NCBI GenBank assembly: GCA_047601665.1
Contig: JASGIT010000001.1
Location: 2,294,001-2,358,000 of the forward strand
Reading direction: 5' to 3'
DNA length: 64,000 nt
Origin: JASGIT01 sp047601665
GTDB taxonomy: Bacteria; Pseudomonadota; Gammaproteobacteria; Burkholderiales; Burkholderiaceae_C
The notes beneath the pieces are model-generated. The model was not told the DNA's origin and made no database searches. It saw only the letters and a program-made list of their open reading frames with translations. Both the position numbers and the translations under genes were made by a program. Positions 16,444 to 24,232 of the stretch are shown here, piece by piece. Every line of letters starts with the position of its first letter. The first letter of the stretch is position 1.

Positions 16444-17427
16444 CTATTCAACGGCTGTAACCGGCGCGACGGCGGGCGGCAATGCGCTGCGCTGGCGCCA
16501 CAGCACGATGGGCAGGTTGCTGTTGCGCTGCACCAGGGTGCGTTCTTCCACCACGGACGCGCCCAGGCGCAGGCGGCCGCGCACTTCGAAGTAGCTGCTG
16601 TTGATGCTGACGGCGCTGGCGCCGCCCAGGTCGTCGCCCCGGCCCAGCAGGTTGATCACGTCGCCCAGCGAGCGGAAGTAGCGCGCCGCGCGCGCCTGCA
16701 CGATGCGCTGGGCGCTGGCCTGGTCCAGCTCGCTGATGGCGGCGACGAGCACGTCCACCCCCGCCGTGTTCAGGTTGACGGGCGTGGCCATGGGCAGCAT
16801 GGCGACGTAGGGCTCCAGCCGCGCCACGGTGGCGGGCGCCAGGCCCAGCCAGGTGAGCTGCTGCACGGTCTGCGGCATGAGCGGGGCGGTGTCGCTGGCG
16901 CTGCTGGCGCTGTTGGCGCGCGTGAGGCCGTCTTCCAGCAGCGACAGGTCTTGCTGCGGCAGGTTCAGCCGCTCGAACAGGCGCGTGAACTGGCTCTGGG
17001 CGCTGCGCGCCACGGTGCTGTCGTTGGAGAGGAGGTTGCGCAGGTTCAAGCGCGACTGCATGTCGGTGATCTGGCCGGAGAGGAAAGCGTCTTGCGCGGC
17101 CTGGGCCAGATCGCCGTCGAGCGCGCTGCCCTGCGCGTTGTTCTGGGCCGCCAGGAAGGTGGACAGGCGCGCCTCTTGCAGCGGCACGGCCCAGGGCTCG
17201 GCCAGGTAGTCCGCCGTGCTGCCGCGCGCGTCTTCGCGCAGGATGAGGCGCGACCAGTCCAGCGCGCCCAGCAGGATCCACGCGGCTTGCACGCGCGTGC
17301 GCTCGGCGGCTTCCACCTCCACGGCGCGCCACTGCTGCCACAGGGCGGCCGCCGCGAAGGTGGCCACCAGGGTGACGGTGAGCATGGCCGCGAGCAGGGC
17401 CGCGCCGGATTGTTTCAGCCGGCTCAT
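16444..17427 (-). CDS. gspK: Type II secretion minor pseudopilin GspK
   Basis: A 327-residue minor pseudopilin, the largest of the set, expected at the pseudopilus tip with GspI and GspJ. It has a short basic leader (MSRLKQSG) before a hydrophobic helix (AALLAAMLTVTLVATFAAAAL) and then the large alpha domain typical of T2SSK, with NLNTAGVDVL near 228. As in other GspK proteins the +5 Glu of the pilin motif is absent. The start overlaps the gspJ stop by 4 bases. Confidence 0.9.
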   Translation of the reverse strand: MSRLKQSGAALLAAMLTVTLVATFAAAALWQQWRAVEVEAAERTRVQAAWILLGALDWSRLILREDARGSTADYLAEPWAVPLQEARLSTFLAAQNNAQGSALDGDLAQAAQDAFLSGQITDMQSRLNLRNLLSNDSTVARSAQSQFTRLFERLNLPQQDLSLLEDGLTRANSASSASDTAPLMPQTVQQLTWLGLAPATVARLEPYVAMLPMATPVNLNTAGVDVLVAAISELDQASAQRIVQARAARYFRSLGDVINLLGRGDDLGGASAVSINSSYFEVRGRLRLGASVVEERTLVQRNSNLPIVLWRQRSALPPAVAPVTAVE

Positions 17428-18068
17428 TGCGGATTGCTCCCCGCCACGGCGTTGAACCAGTCGCGCGTGATGTTGCCGCCGGGCAGCGCCAGCTCCAGGC
17501 GGATGCCGTCGGGCACGGCCACGGTGACTGCTCCCGTGGCGGTATTGGTCGTACTGCTGGACTGCGGGTTGCTCCACGTCCCGCCGCGGTAGTAGTAGAG
17601 CCGCCAGTCGGCCAGCGGCAGCAGCGCCACCTCGCCGCGCCGCTCGGCCTCGCCGGGGTTGCGCGCCCACTGGGCGGCCATTTCCCAGGCTTGGCTCCAC
17701 TCGGCGCGGCTGCGCAGCGGGGGCGACTGCCAGCGCAGCCATTGCTGGACTCCGCCGGCGCCGCGCCGCGTCCACGCCACCACCAGCGCGCCGGGGTCGG
17801 GCCGGGCGCTGTTGGCGCGGGTGATGCGCAGCACCTGCCCGTCCCAGTCGATGGGGGTGGTGTTCGGCAGGGTCATCACCGCGTCCAGGTCGGTGCCCCA
17901 CTGCGCCAGCGCGGTCTGCAGCGCCATTTGCGCATTGGCGCGGGCGCGGGTGGCCTCCTGCGAGCGCGCCATGCCGTCCAGACCGCGCCAGCTCAGCAGG
18001 GCGATCAGCGCCATCACGCCGATGGCGACCATCAGCTCGATCAGGGTGAAGCCGTGGCTGCGCTTCAC
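17424..18068 (-). CDS. gspJ: Type II secretion minor pseudopilin GspJ
   Basis: A 214-residue minor pseudopilin. The prepilin peptidase site is clear: KRSHG followed by FTLIELMVAIGVMALIALL, with Glu at +5. The start is a GTG at 18068 overlapping the gspI stop by 4 bases, giving the expected 6-residue leader. The C-terminal globular domain contains the family motif WRLYYYRGG. Confidence 0.92.
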   Translation of the reverse strand: MKRSHGFTLIELMVAIGVMALIALLSWRGLDGMARSQEATRARANAQMALQTALAQWGTDLDAVMTLPNTTPIDWDGQVLRITRANSARPDPGALVVAWTRRGAGGVQQWLRWQSPPLRSRAEWSQAWEMAAQWARNPGEAERRGEVALLPLADWRLYYYRGGTWSNPQSSSTTNTATGAVTVAVPDGIRLELALPGGNITRDWFNAVAGSNPQ

Positions 18069-18418
18069 TGCACGTTCCCCTGGATGGTGGTCACGCGCAG
18101 CACCGGGTAGCCGCCGGTGAACACCTGCGCGTCCACGCGGCGGAACAGCGGGTTGGGCGTGGGGCGCACGCTGGTCTGCACCTCGAAGCGCTGACCCATC
18201 TGGTCGCAGGGCTGCGTGCTGTCGCCCACCGGCGGCATCTGGCGCGCCAGGCGCAGGCGGATGAGTTCGTTTTCGGCGCAGACCTGCGCCAGCAGCATGT
18301 CGGACTGCCGCGTGGCGTTGCGCGTGAGCGCGTTCGTGGCCTGCGCGCCCGCCAGCAGCGCGATGGCGACGATGGCCAGCGCCACCATCACCTCGATGAG
18401 GGTGAAGCCCCGGTTCAT
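18065..18418 (-). CDS. gspI: Type II secretion minor pseudopilin GspI
   Basis: A 117-residue minor pseudopilin with a short leader (MNRG) and FTLIEVMVALAIVAIALLAG, including the +5 Glu. The size and the conserved ENELIRLRLA region fit GspI, which nucleates the tip complex. The ATG at 18418 overlaps the gspH stop by 4 bases. Confidence 0.92.
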   Translation of the reverse strand: MNRGFTLIEVMVALAIVAIALLAGAQATNALTRNATRQSDMLLAQVCAENELIRLRLARQMPPVGDSTQPCDQMGQRFEVQTSVRPTPNPLFRRVDAQVFTGGYPVLRVTTIQGNVQ

Positions 18419-18858
18419 GGGGCCGATTCCACGGAAAAAGGGTGCAGCCCATCCGTGCCCACGCGCAGCGCGCGGCCCGGGGTCTGGGTGTTGGCGATGA
18501 TGACCTGCTGCGGCGGAATCAGCGGCTCCGGCCCCAGCACGAGGTCGGTGCCGCGCAGCACCTGCGTGTGTGCGTCCAGCCAGGCGCCCGGGCCGCTGCC
18601 GGGCAGGCCGTCGAACCGGAAGCCCTGCGGCAGCGCGCGCCAATACACCGGGTTGCCGCTGGTGCGCGACTGGGCGCGGGCCGATTCGAGCAGCGCGGCC
18701 AGGCGCTCGCCCTCGCGCTCCAGCTGCGTCTGCCCCGGGTCGCGCAGGGCCAGCGCCGCGCCCGCCGTGCCGATGGCGATGATGGCGATGACGACCAGCA
18801 GCTCCAGCAGCGTGAAGCCGCCCGAGCGTTTGCTATTGCCAGCTGCCGATGTCGGCAT
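18415..18858 (-). CDS. gspH: Type II secretion minor pseudopilin GspH
   Basis: A 147-residue minor pseudopilin with leader ...KRSGG, then FTLLELLVVIAIIAIGTAG, and a GspH/FimT-type C-terminal domain (the ARAQSRTSGNPV region near 65). The ATG at 18858 lies inside the end of gspG (26-base overlap), which indicates tight coupling. The alternative call, a FimT-type pilin, is excluded by context. Confidence 0.9.
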   Translation of the reverse strand: MPTSAAGNSKRSGGFTLLELLVVIAIIAIGTAGAALALRDPGQTQLEREGERLAALLESARAQSRTSGNPVYWRALPQGFRFDGLPGSGPGAWLDAHTQVLRGTDLVLGPEPLIPPQQVIIANTQTPGRALRVGTDGLHPFSVESAP

Positions 18859-19282
18859 CTTTCCCTTCGCCGCCCGATTGCCCGTCCGCGCCGAAGCTCA
18901 TCACGTCCACCTCGCCCTTGATGCCGGGGTTCAGGTACTGGTACGGGCGGCCCCAGGGGTCGTTGGGCAGTTTTTCGAGGTAGGGCTTCCAGTTGCCGGG
19001 AATCGGGCCGCTGGTCGGCTTGACAACCAGCGCCTGCAGGCCCTGCTCGGCGGTGGGGTAGCGCTGGTTGTCGAGCCGGTAGAGCTTGAGCGCCTGCATG
19101 AGGTTGGTCACGTCGGTGCGCGCCGCCGTGGTGCGCGCGTCGTCGGCGCGGTCGAGCACGTTGGGCACGATGAGCGCGGCCAGCACGCCGATGATGACGA
19201 GCACCACCATCAGTTCGATCAGGGTGAAGCCCGCGGCCCAACGGGCGCGCAGGGTGGGACGGGGGTGTTTTGCGGTTGTCAC
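18833..19282 (-). CDS. gspG: Type II secretion major pseudopilin GspG
   Basis: A 149-residue major pseudopilin and first gene of the minus-strand gsp operon. The long leader ends RARWAAG, followed by FTLIELMVVLVIIGVLAALIVPNVLDRADDAR, with Glu at +5. Its C-terminal calcium-binding loop region (FGADGQSGGEGKDADIGSW) is typical. The GTG at 19282 is chosen because it gives the usual GspG length; upstream in-frame extensions overlap the divergent gspC promoter region. Confidence 0.93.
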   Translation of the reverse strand: MTTAKHPRPTLRARWAAGFTLIELMVVLVIIGVLAALIVPNVLDRADDARTTAARTDVTNLMQALKLYRLDNQRYPTAEQGLQALVVKPTSGPIPGNWKPYLEKLPNDPWGRPYQYLNPGIKGEVDVMSFGADGQSGGEGKDADIGSWQ

Positions 19283-19346
19283 GGCGCGCAGTCTCGCACG
19301 GGAATGAGGAGAAATTAAGGGCGGAACGGTGGATGATAATCGCGCC

Positions 19347-19841
19347 ATGTCTACCGCTCTGCGTCCCTCTTCCCCCTGGGGTTTGCGCCTTGCCACTCTG
19401 GTGCTGTGGGCGCTGGCGGGGGCCAGCGTGGTGTATTGGGGGCTGCGGCTGTCGGCCCGGCCCGGCCCGGCGGCCCCTGCCGCCGCGGCGCCCGCCGCCG
19501 CGCCGGACGCGCAGGCCATCGCCCGCCTGCTGGGCGCGGGCGGCGCGCCCGTGGCGGCGGCGCCGGCCACGCGCTTCGTGCTGGTGGGGGTGCTGGCGGG
19601 CCAGAGCAGCGGCGCGGGCGCGGCGCTGATCGCGGTGGACGGCAAACCCGCCCGGCCCTACCGCGTGGGCGCGCAGATCGAGCCGGGGCTGGTGCTGCAG
19701 CACCTGGATGCGCGCGGGGCGCGGCTGGGCGCGTCGGCGGACGGCCCCGGCACGCTCAAGCTCGACATGCCGCCGCTGGCGACGGCGGACGCCGCCGTCA
19801 CGTCTGTCGTACCTGCCGCGCCCATCACATCTGAACGGTAA
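19347..19841 (+). CDS. gspC: Type II secretion protein GspC, short form
   Basis: A 164-residue inner-membrane protein with one N-terminal helix (LATLVLWALAGASVVYWGL), an Ala/Pro-rich linker and a homology-region domain (FVLVGVLAG...ALIAVDGKPARPYRVG) that binds GspD. There is no C-terminal PDZ or coiled-coil domain, so it is a short GspC. It is divergent from gspG, with 64 bases between the starts. GATAAT at 19335-19340, just before the ATG, suggests a promoter giving a leaderless or very short-leader mRNA. Its 3' end overlaps the convergent phosphatase gene by 17 bases. Confidence 0.85.
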   Translation: MSTALRPSSPWGLRLATLVLWALAGASVVYWGLRLSARPGPAAPAAAAPAAAPDAQAIARLLGAGGAPVAAAPATRFVLVGVLAGQSSGAGAALIAVDGKPARPYRVGAQIEPGLVLQHLDARGARLGASADGPGTLKLDMPPLATADAAVTSVVPAAPITSER

Positions 19842-20370
19842 TCCAGGCGCCAAAGGCGGGCGCGGGCGCGTCCCACTGCATGGCCGTGGCGGGCAGCACG
19901 CCCGGCGGCTGGGTGGCCAGCCACTGCACGCAGCGCGCCACGCCCGCGTGGGTGATCCAGGCCTCGTCCTGTGCCACCTCGTTCAGCGCCTGCTGCACGC
20001 GCCGCAGCATGGCGGACAGGCTTTCGCCGTGGCCGGGGCGGTAGTGGGCAAAGTGCTGCGCCCAGGCGTCCAGCTCGTCGCGGGGCAGGGCATCCCAGCG
20101 CTGGCCTTCCCAGGCGCCAAAGCCGCATTCCACCAGGCGGGCGTCCATTTTCAAGGTCAAATCGGGCCGCAGCCCAAGCAGGTCAAGCGCCAGCAGCTCA
20201 CATCTTTGTAGCGTGGAGCAGCGCACGCGCAGGCCCTGCGGCAAAGCGTGGGCCAGTTGCGCGGCGGCGCTGGCGGTGTGGGCCGGGTCGGCGCGCACGT
20301 CCAGCCGGCCATAGCAGACGCCCGCGGCCACCAGCGGCAGGGCATGGCGTACCAGCCAGAGTTGCGTCAT
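19825..20370 (-). CDS. cobC: Histidine phosphatase, probable alpha-ribazole phosphatase CobC
   Basis: A 181-residue histidine phosphatase superfamily protein with the RH motif at LVRHALP, the acidic CGFGAWEG region and a second histidine in WITHAGV. Position right after cobS, with a 4-base stop/start overlap, supports alpha-ribazole-5'-phosphate phosphatase, which acts in nucleotide-loop assembly of cobalamin. A general phosphoglycerate-mutase-like phosphatase cannot be excluded. Confidence 0.8.
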   Translation of the reverse strand: MTQLWLVRHALPLVAAGVCYGRLDVRADPAHTASAAAQLAHALPQGLRVRCSTLQRCELLALDLLGLRPDLTLKMDARLVECGFGAWEGQRWDALPRDELDAWAQHFAHYRPGHGESLSAMLRRVQQALNEVAQDEAWITHAGVARCVQWLATQPPGVLPATAMQWDAPAPAFGAWITVQM

Positions 20371-21155
20371 AGCGTCAGCGCCGCGCCCAGGTAGAAGGCG
20401 ATCTCGCCCGCCTGCTGCGCCGCGCCCAGGCAGTCGCCCGTGAAGCCGCCGAGCCGCCGCGCGAACACGCCGCGCAGCCAGGCCGCCACCAGGGCGCTGG
20501 CGGCAGCGCCTGCTATCAGAAAAGAAGCTGCTTGCGCTTGATAGACAAGGGCTAGCGGCACAAAACACCATGAAACGGCCACGCCCAGCGCCGGGCCGCT
20601 GATCTGGTCGGCCAGCGGCTTGCTTTTGGAGCGCGCCGTATCGCCCACGTGCGGCAGGCTGCGCATGATGAGCAAGGGCCACAGCCGCGACAGCACGTGC
20701 GCCCCGGCGATGCCGGCCAGCGCCGCAGAGAGCGAGTGCGCCCCCAGCAGCGCCAGCAGCGCGCATTTGGCCAGCAGCGCGAGCGTGATCGCCATGGCCC
20801 CGTAGGCGCCCAGGCGCGAGTCCTTCATGATGTCCAGCGCGCGTTCGCGGTCCGCGCTGCCGCCCAGGCCGTCCGCCGTGTCGGCCAGGCCGTCTTCATG
20901 GAAGCCGCCCGTGAGCAGCACGGTGGCAATGGTCGAGCCCACCGCCGCCACGGCGCAGGCCCAGGGGCTGGGCGCGAGCGCTGCCGCCAGCGCCGCATAC
21001 ACGCCCGCCGCCACGGCCGCCACGACGCAGCCCACGCCCGTGAAATGCGCCGCAGACGCGCGCAGCATCGCCGGGCTGTAGCCCACCCAGTCCGCGAGCC
21101 GCCCCGTGATGGGGATGCGCGTGAAGAACTGGATGGCCAGCAGGAAATGCCGCAT
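20367..21155 (-). CDS. cobS: Adenosylcobinamide-GDP ribazoletransferase CobS
   Basis: A 262-residue polytopic membrane enzyme joining adenosylcobinamide-GDP and alpha-ribazole to form cobalamin. Family motifs are IQFFTRIP near 8, GGFHEDGLADTADGLGG near 82, and KDSRLGAYG near 110. The segment PLALVYQAQAASFLIAG near 198-214 is encoded by an in-frame copy of the REP-like repeat (20512-20561). cobS follows ilvA by 9 bases and overlaps cobC. cobT and cobU, common neighbours, are not here. Confidence 0.92.
   Translation of the reverse strand: MRHFLLAIQFFTRIPITGRLADWVGYSPAMLRASAAHFTGVGCVVAAVAAGVYAALAAALAPSPWACAVAAVGSTIATVLLTGGFHEDGLADTADGLGGSADRERALDIMKDSRLGAYGAMAITLALLAKCALLALLGAHSLSAALAGIAGAHVLSRLWPLLIMRSLPHVGDTARSKSKPLADQISGPALGVAVSWCFVPLALVYQAQAASFLIAGAAASALVAAWLRGVFARRLGGFTGDCLGAAQQAGEIAFYLGAALTL
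20512..20561 (+). repeat. REP-like repeat inside cobS
   Basis: GCTATCAGAAAAGAAGCTGCTTGCGCTTG, spacer, then CAAGGGCTAGCGGC. It is translated on the opposite strand as PLALVYQAQAASFLIAG, in a membrane segment of CobS. Confidence 0.7.
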
Positions 21156-21164
21156 GAACAGGGG

Positions 21165-22709
21165 TCAGCGCAGGAACAGGCGGTACGCGGGGTTCTGCGT
21201 CTCGTCCACGTAGGGGTAGCCCAGGCGCTGCAAAAAGGCGTTGAACGCCGCGTCGTCCTCCGCCGGCACCTGGATGCCCACGAGGATGCGCCCGTAGTCC
21301 GCGCCCTGGTTGCGGTAGTGGAACAGGCTGATGTTCCAGCTCGGCTGCATCAGGCTCAAAAACTTCAGCAGCGCGCCGGGCCGCTCGGGGAAGACGAAGC
21401 GCAGCAGCCGCTCGTCCTGCGCCAGCGGCGAGCGCCCGCCTACCAGGTGCCGCAGGTGCTCCTGCGCCAGGTCGTCGTGCGTCAGGTCCAGCGTCTCGAA
21501 ACCCTCGCCCTGCAGGCTGGCGGCCAGCCGGGCCGATTCGCCCCGGCCCTGCGTGGTCAGCCCCACGAACACATGCGCCTGCTCCGCGTCGCTGATGCGG
21601 TAGATGAACTCCGTCACATTGCGCGGCCCGCCTGGCAGGCGGCCGATGGTCTCGCACAGGCGGCGGAAGCTGCCGCGCTCCTCGGGCACCGTGATGGCGA
21701 ACAGCGCCTCGCGCTCCTCGCCCACCTGGGCGCGCTCGGCCACGAAGCGCAGCCGGTCGAAATTCATGTTCGCGCCGCACAGAATGGCGGCATAGGTCTC
21801 ACCCTGCGTCTTGTGCTGGGCCACGTACTGCTTCACGGCGGCCACCGCCAGCGCGCCCGAGGGCTCCACGATGCTGCGCGTGTCGATGAAGACGTCCTTG
21901 ATGGCGGCGCACACTGCATCGGTGTCCACCACCACATAGTCGTCCACCAGGTGCCGGGCGACGCGGAACGTCTCCTCGCCCACCAGCTTCACCGCCGTGC
22001 CGTCGGCGAACAGGCCCACGTCGGGCAGTTGAACGCGCTCGCCCGCGCGCACCGACTGCAGCATGGCGTCCGAATCCACCGTGTGCACGCCGATCACCTT
22101 CACCTCGGGCCGCACGGCCTTGATGTAGTTCGCCACGCCGCTGATCAGCCCGCCGCCGCCGATCGCCACGAACACCGCATCCAGCGGCCCCTGGTGCTGG
22201 CGCAGCAGCTCCATCGCGATCGTGCCCTGGCCCGCGATCACGTCGGGGTCGTCGAAGGGGTGCACGAAGGTCAGGCCCTGCTCCGCCTCCAGCTTCAGCG
22301 CGTGCTGGTAGGCGTCGGAATAGCTCTCGCCCGCCAGCACCACCTCGCCGCCCAGGCCGCGCACCGCGTCCACCTTCACCTGCGGCGTGGTCGTGGGCAT
22401 GACGATCACTGCGCGCGCCTGGAGCCTGCGCGCGCCCAGCGCCACGCCCTGCGCATGGTTGCCCGCCGAGGCGCAGATCACCCCCTGGTGCAACTGCTCC
22501 GGCGTCAGGTGCGCCATCTTGTTGTACGCGCCGCGCAGCTTGAAGCTGAACACCGGCTGCTGGTCCTCGCGCTTGAGCAGCACCTGGTTGCCCAGGCGCG
22601 CGCTCAGCGCCTTGGCCGGCTGCAGGTCGGACTCCACGGCCACGTCGTACACGCGGGCGTTGAGGATTTTTTTCAGGTAATCGGCGGGGGTGAGGTGGGT
22701 GGTAGCCAT
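21165..22709 (-). CDS. ilvA: Threonine ammonia-lyase, biosynthetic
   Basis: A 514-residue PLP enzyme that deaminates threonine to 2-oxobutyrate, the first step of isoleucine synthesis. The PLP lysine is K57 in SFKLRGAYN and the glycine-rich phosphate loop is AIGGGGLISG. Two ACT-like regulatory domains fill the C-terminal third (from about 325), as in isoleucine-inhibited biosynthetic forms. The start ATG at 22709 (MATTHLTP) matches family starts. Upstream lie a terminator and a short Leu-rich leader ORF, pointing to attenuation. cobS and cobC follow in the same direction. Confidence 0.93.
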   Translation of the reverse strand: MATTHLTPADYLKKILNARVYDVAVESDLQPAKALSARLGNQVLLKREDQQPVFSFKLRGAYNKMAHLTPEQLHQGVICASAGNHAQGVALGARRLQARAVIVMPTTTPQVKVDAVRGLGGEVVLAGESYSDAYQHALKLEAEQGLTFVHPFDDPDVIAGQGTIAMELLRQHQGPLDAVFVAIGGGGLISGVANYIKAVRPEVKVIGVHTVDSDAMLQSVRAGERVQLPDVGLFADGTAVKLVGEETFRVARHLVDDYVVVDTDAVCAAIKDVFIDTRSIVEPSGALAVAAVKQYVAQHKTQGETYAAILCGANMNFDRLRFVAERAQVGEEREALFAITVPEERGSFRRLCETIGRLPGGPRNVTEFIYRISDAEQAHVFVGLTTQGRGESARLAASLQGEGFETLDLTHDDLAQEHLRHLVGGRSPLAQDERLLRFVFPERPGALLKFLSLMQPSWNISLFHYRNQGADYGRILVGIQVPAEDDAAFNAFLQRLGYPYVDETQNPAYRLFLR

Positions 22710-22727
22710 AGGACCGGCATTGTGGGC

Positions 22728-22760
22728 AAAAAAAAGCCCCAAGCCGTGAAGCTCGGGGCT
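22728..22760 (-). terminator. Attenuator terminator upstream of ilvA
   Basis: On the minus strand AGCCCCGAGC-TTCACG-GCTTGGGGCT forms a 10-bp stem (one G-U pair) followed by eight U. It ends 18 bases before the ilvA start codon and 10 bases after the stop of the Leu-rich leader ORF. An alternative pairing of GTGGA (just after the leader stop) with TTCAC in the loop would compete with the terminator stem. That antiterminator is inference. Confidence 0.75.
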
Positions 22761-22770
22761 GAATCCACCA

Positions 22771-22815
22771 TTAGAGGAGGTGGAGGAGACAATCGGTGCG
22801 CAAGCTGTTGCGCAT
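22771..22815 (-). CDS. Leader peptide of the ilvA attenuator (14 residues)
   Basis: The reading frame encodes MRNSLRTDCLLHLL then TAA, with five of 14 residues Leu and a terminal Leu-Leu-His-Leu-Leu run (CTC CTC CAC CTC CTC). It lies between a promoter-like sequence and the terminator before ilvA. TCCACC inside the Leu codons can pair with GGTGGA just after the stop, as the pause hairpin of a classic attenuator. There is no upstream Shine-Dalgarno; the predicted start of transcription falls at the ATG, so it may be translated leaderless. Confidence 0.6.
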   Translation of the reverse strand: MRNSLRTDCLLHLL

Positions 22816-22822
22816 GGCCGTG

Positions 22823-22828
22823 ATTGTA
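22823..22828 (-). promoter_or_regulatory. Probable -10 box of the ilvA leader transcript
   Basis: TACAAT on the minus strand, 7 bases before the leader-peptide ATG. The -35 match 17 bases further up (CTGCAA) is weak. Confidence 0.45.
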
Positions 22829-22906
22829 GCGCAATTCATGTTGCGTTGCAGCAGACAAAAAATTTCTGGTGCAATAAGGGCTTTCCCACCTCTAAAGCAC
22901 ACAGAT

Positions 22907-23356
22907 ATGGAATGCACAGTCAGCTGGACGGGCGCAAGCGGCACGCGCTCGGGCATGGGCTTCATCGCCGAAACCGGCAGCGGCCACGTCCTGGCCATGG
23001 ATGGCGCGCCCGACGCCGCCAAGCCCGAGAACGGCGGCCAGAACCTCGCCCCCCGGCCCATGGAAACCGTGCTCGCGGGCACCGGCGGCTGCACCGCCTA
23101 CGACGTGGTGCTCATCCTCAAGCGCGGGCGGCACGACGTGCGCGGCTGCAGCGTCAAGCTCACGTCCGAACGGGCCGATACCGACCCCAAGGTCTTCACC
23201 AAGATCCACATGCAGTTCACCGTCACCGGCAAAGGCATCCCGCCCACCGCCGTGGAGCGCGCCATCGCCATGAGCCACGACAAATACTGCTCGGCCAGCA
23301 TCATGCTGGGCAAGACCGCCGAGATCACGACGGGGTTCGAGATCGTCGAAGCCTGA
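22907..23356 (+). CDS. OsmC/YhfA family protein
   Basis: A 149-residue OsmC-family protein. Both redox cysteines of the family are present, in GTGGCTAYDV near 65 and in DKYCSAS near 125. This is the arrangement of thiol peroxidases or of the related YhfA group, which acts on organic hydroperoxides or is uncharacterised. There is no signal peptide, so it is cytoplasmic. The ATG at 22907 (MECTVSW) is chosen. It is divergent from the ilvA leader and convergent with coq7, with one base between the stops. Confidence 0.85.
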   Translation: MECTVSWTGASGTRSGMGFIAETGSGHVLAMDGAPDAAKPENGGQNLAPRPMETVLAGTGGCTAYDVVLILKRGRHDVRGCSVKLTSERADTDPKVFTKIHMQFTVTGKGIPPTAVERAIAMSHDKYCSASIMLGKTAEITTGFEIVEA

Positions 23357-23357
23357 T

Positions 23358-23975
23358 TCAGACGTAATGCGCCGTCGTCGTCATCACCTTGGCGGCGGCG
23401 CGCATCAGCGCCTGGGCGGCGGGCGGCAGCGGCGCGGCGCCGGCATCCAGCGCGTCCTGCGCGTGGCGCTCCTCATCGGCCTGCATCCGCGCCACCACGG
23501 CGCGCGACGGCGCATCGGCCTCCGGCAGGCGGCCCAGGTGGCCCCACAGGTGCTCGGACACCTGGCGCTCCGTCTCCACCACGAAACCCAGGCTCACGCG
23601 GTCGCTCACCTTGGCGGCGGCCAAGCCAATCGCAAAGGCGCCCGCGAACCACAGCGGGTTCAGCAGGCTGGCGCGGCTGCCCAGCGCATCCAGGCGCTCG
23701 CGCGTCCAGGCCAGGTGGTCGGTTTCCTCGCGCGCCGCCTCCAGCAGATGGTCGCGCAGCCCTGCGTCGCGCGTGACGGCGGCCTGGGCCAGGTACAGCG
23801 CCTGCGCGCACACCTCGCCCACGTGGTTCACGCGCATCAGCGCGCCGGACAGGCGGCGCTCGTCCTCCGACAAATCGCCCTCGCCGTGCGCGCGGGCGGG
23901 CGAGGGCGCCGTGGCGCGGGGCCGGGCGAACAGGGTGCGCAGGGCCGCGTCGGCCGTGGTCAAAAAGCGATCCAT
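23358..23975 (-). CDS. coq7: 2-polyprenyl-3-methyl-6-methoxy-1,4-benzoquinone monooxygenase (Coq7)
   Basis: A 205-residue di-iron hydroxylase of ubiquinone synthesis, adding the C-6 hydroxyl to demethoxyubiquinol. Iron-ligand motifs are visible: GEVCAQALY near 54, REETDHL near 82, VETERQVSEHL near 133 and DEERHA near 168. It has no signal peptide and is expected on the inner face of the membrane. The ATG at 23975 (MDRFL) fits family starts. It is a single-gene unit. Confidence 0.92.
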   Translation of the reverse strand: MDRFLTTADAALRTLFARPRATAPSPARAHGEGDLSEDERRLSGALMRVNHVGEVCAQALYLAQAAVTRDAGLRDHLLEAAREETDHLAWTRERLDALGSRASLLNPLWFAGAFAIGLAAAKVSDRVSLGFVVETERQVSEHLWGHLGRLPEADAPSRAVVARMQADEERHAQDALDAGAAPLPPAAQALMRAAAKVMTTTAHYV

Positions 23976-24232
23976 CGTCGGAAAAGAAGGGGAAAAACAG
24001 ACCTTGGTGAAAACCCTCTGGTGTCCATGCGGGCTCGTAGTGTTGCTGCATGGCAACGAAAAGAGGCCCCGAGGCCGGATTGTGCGGGATTTTCTTTGCG
24101 CCAACCGGGCGAGTCTGGTGCAATACACCCAGCTTCCCTACCAGGAGGTTGGCCCGGAACGGCGGACAAGAACAGGCTACAGCCCCACCACCTCCGCCCG
24201 GCGCCCTCTGTTAAACCTTGGAGTAACTCGCA

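Noticed and set aside
20371..22906. Search for a cobalamin riboswitch near cobS/cobC
   Set aside because: cobS follows ilvA by 9 bases, leaving no room, and no B12-box-like sequence was seen upstream of ilvA.
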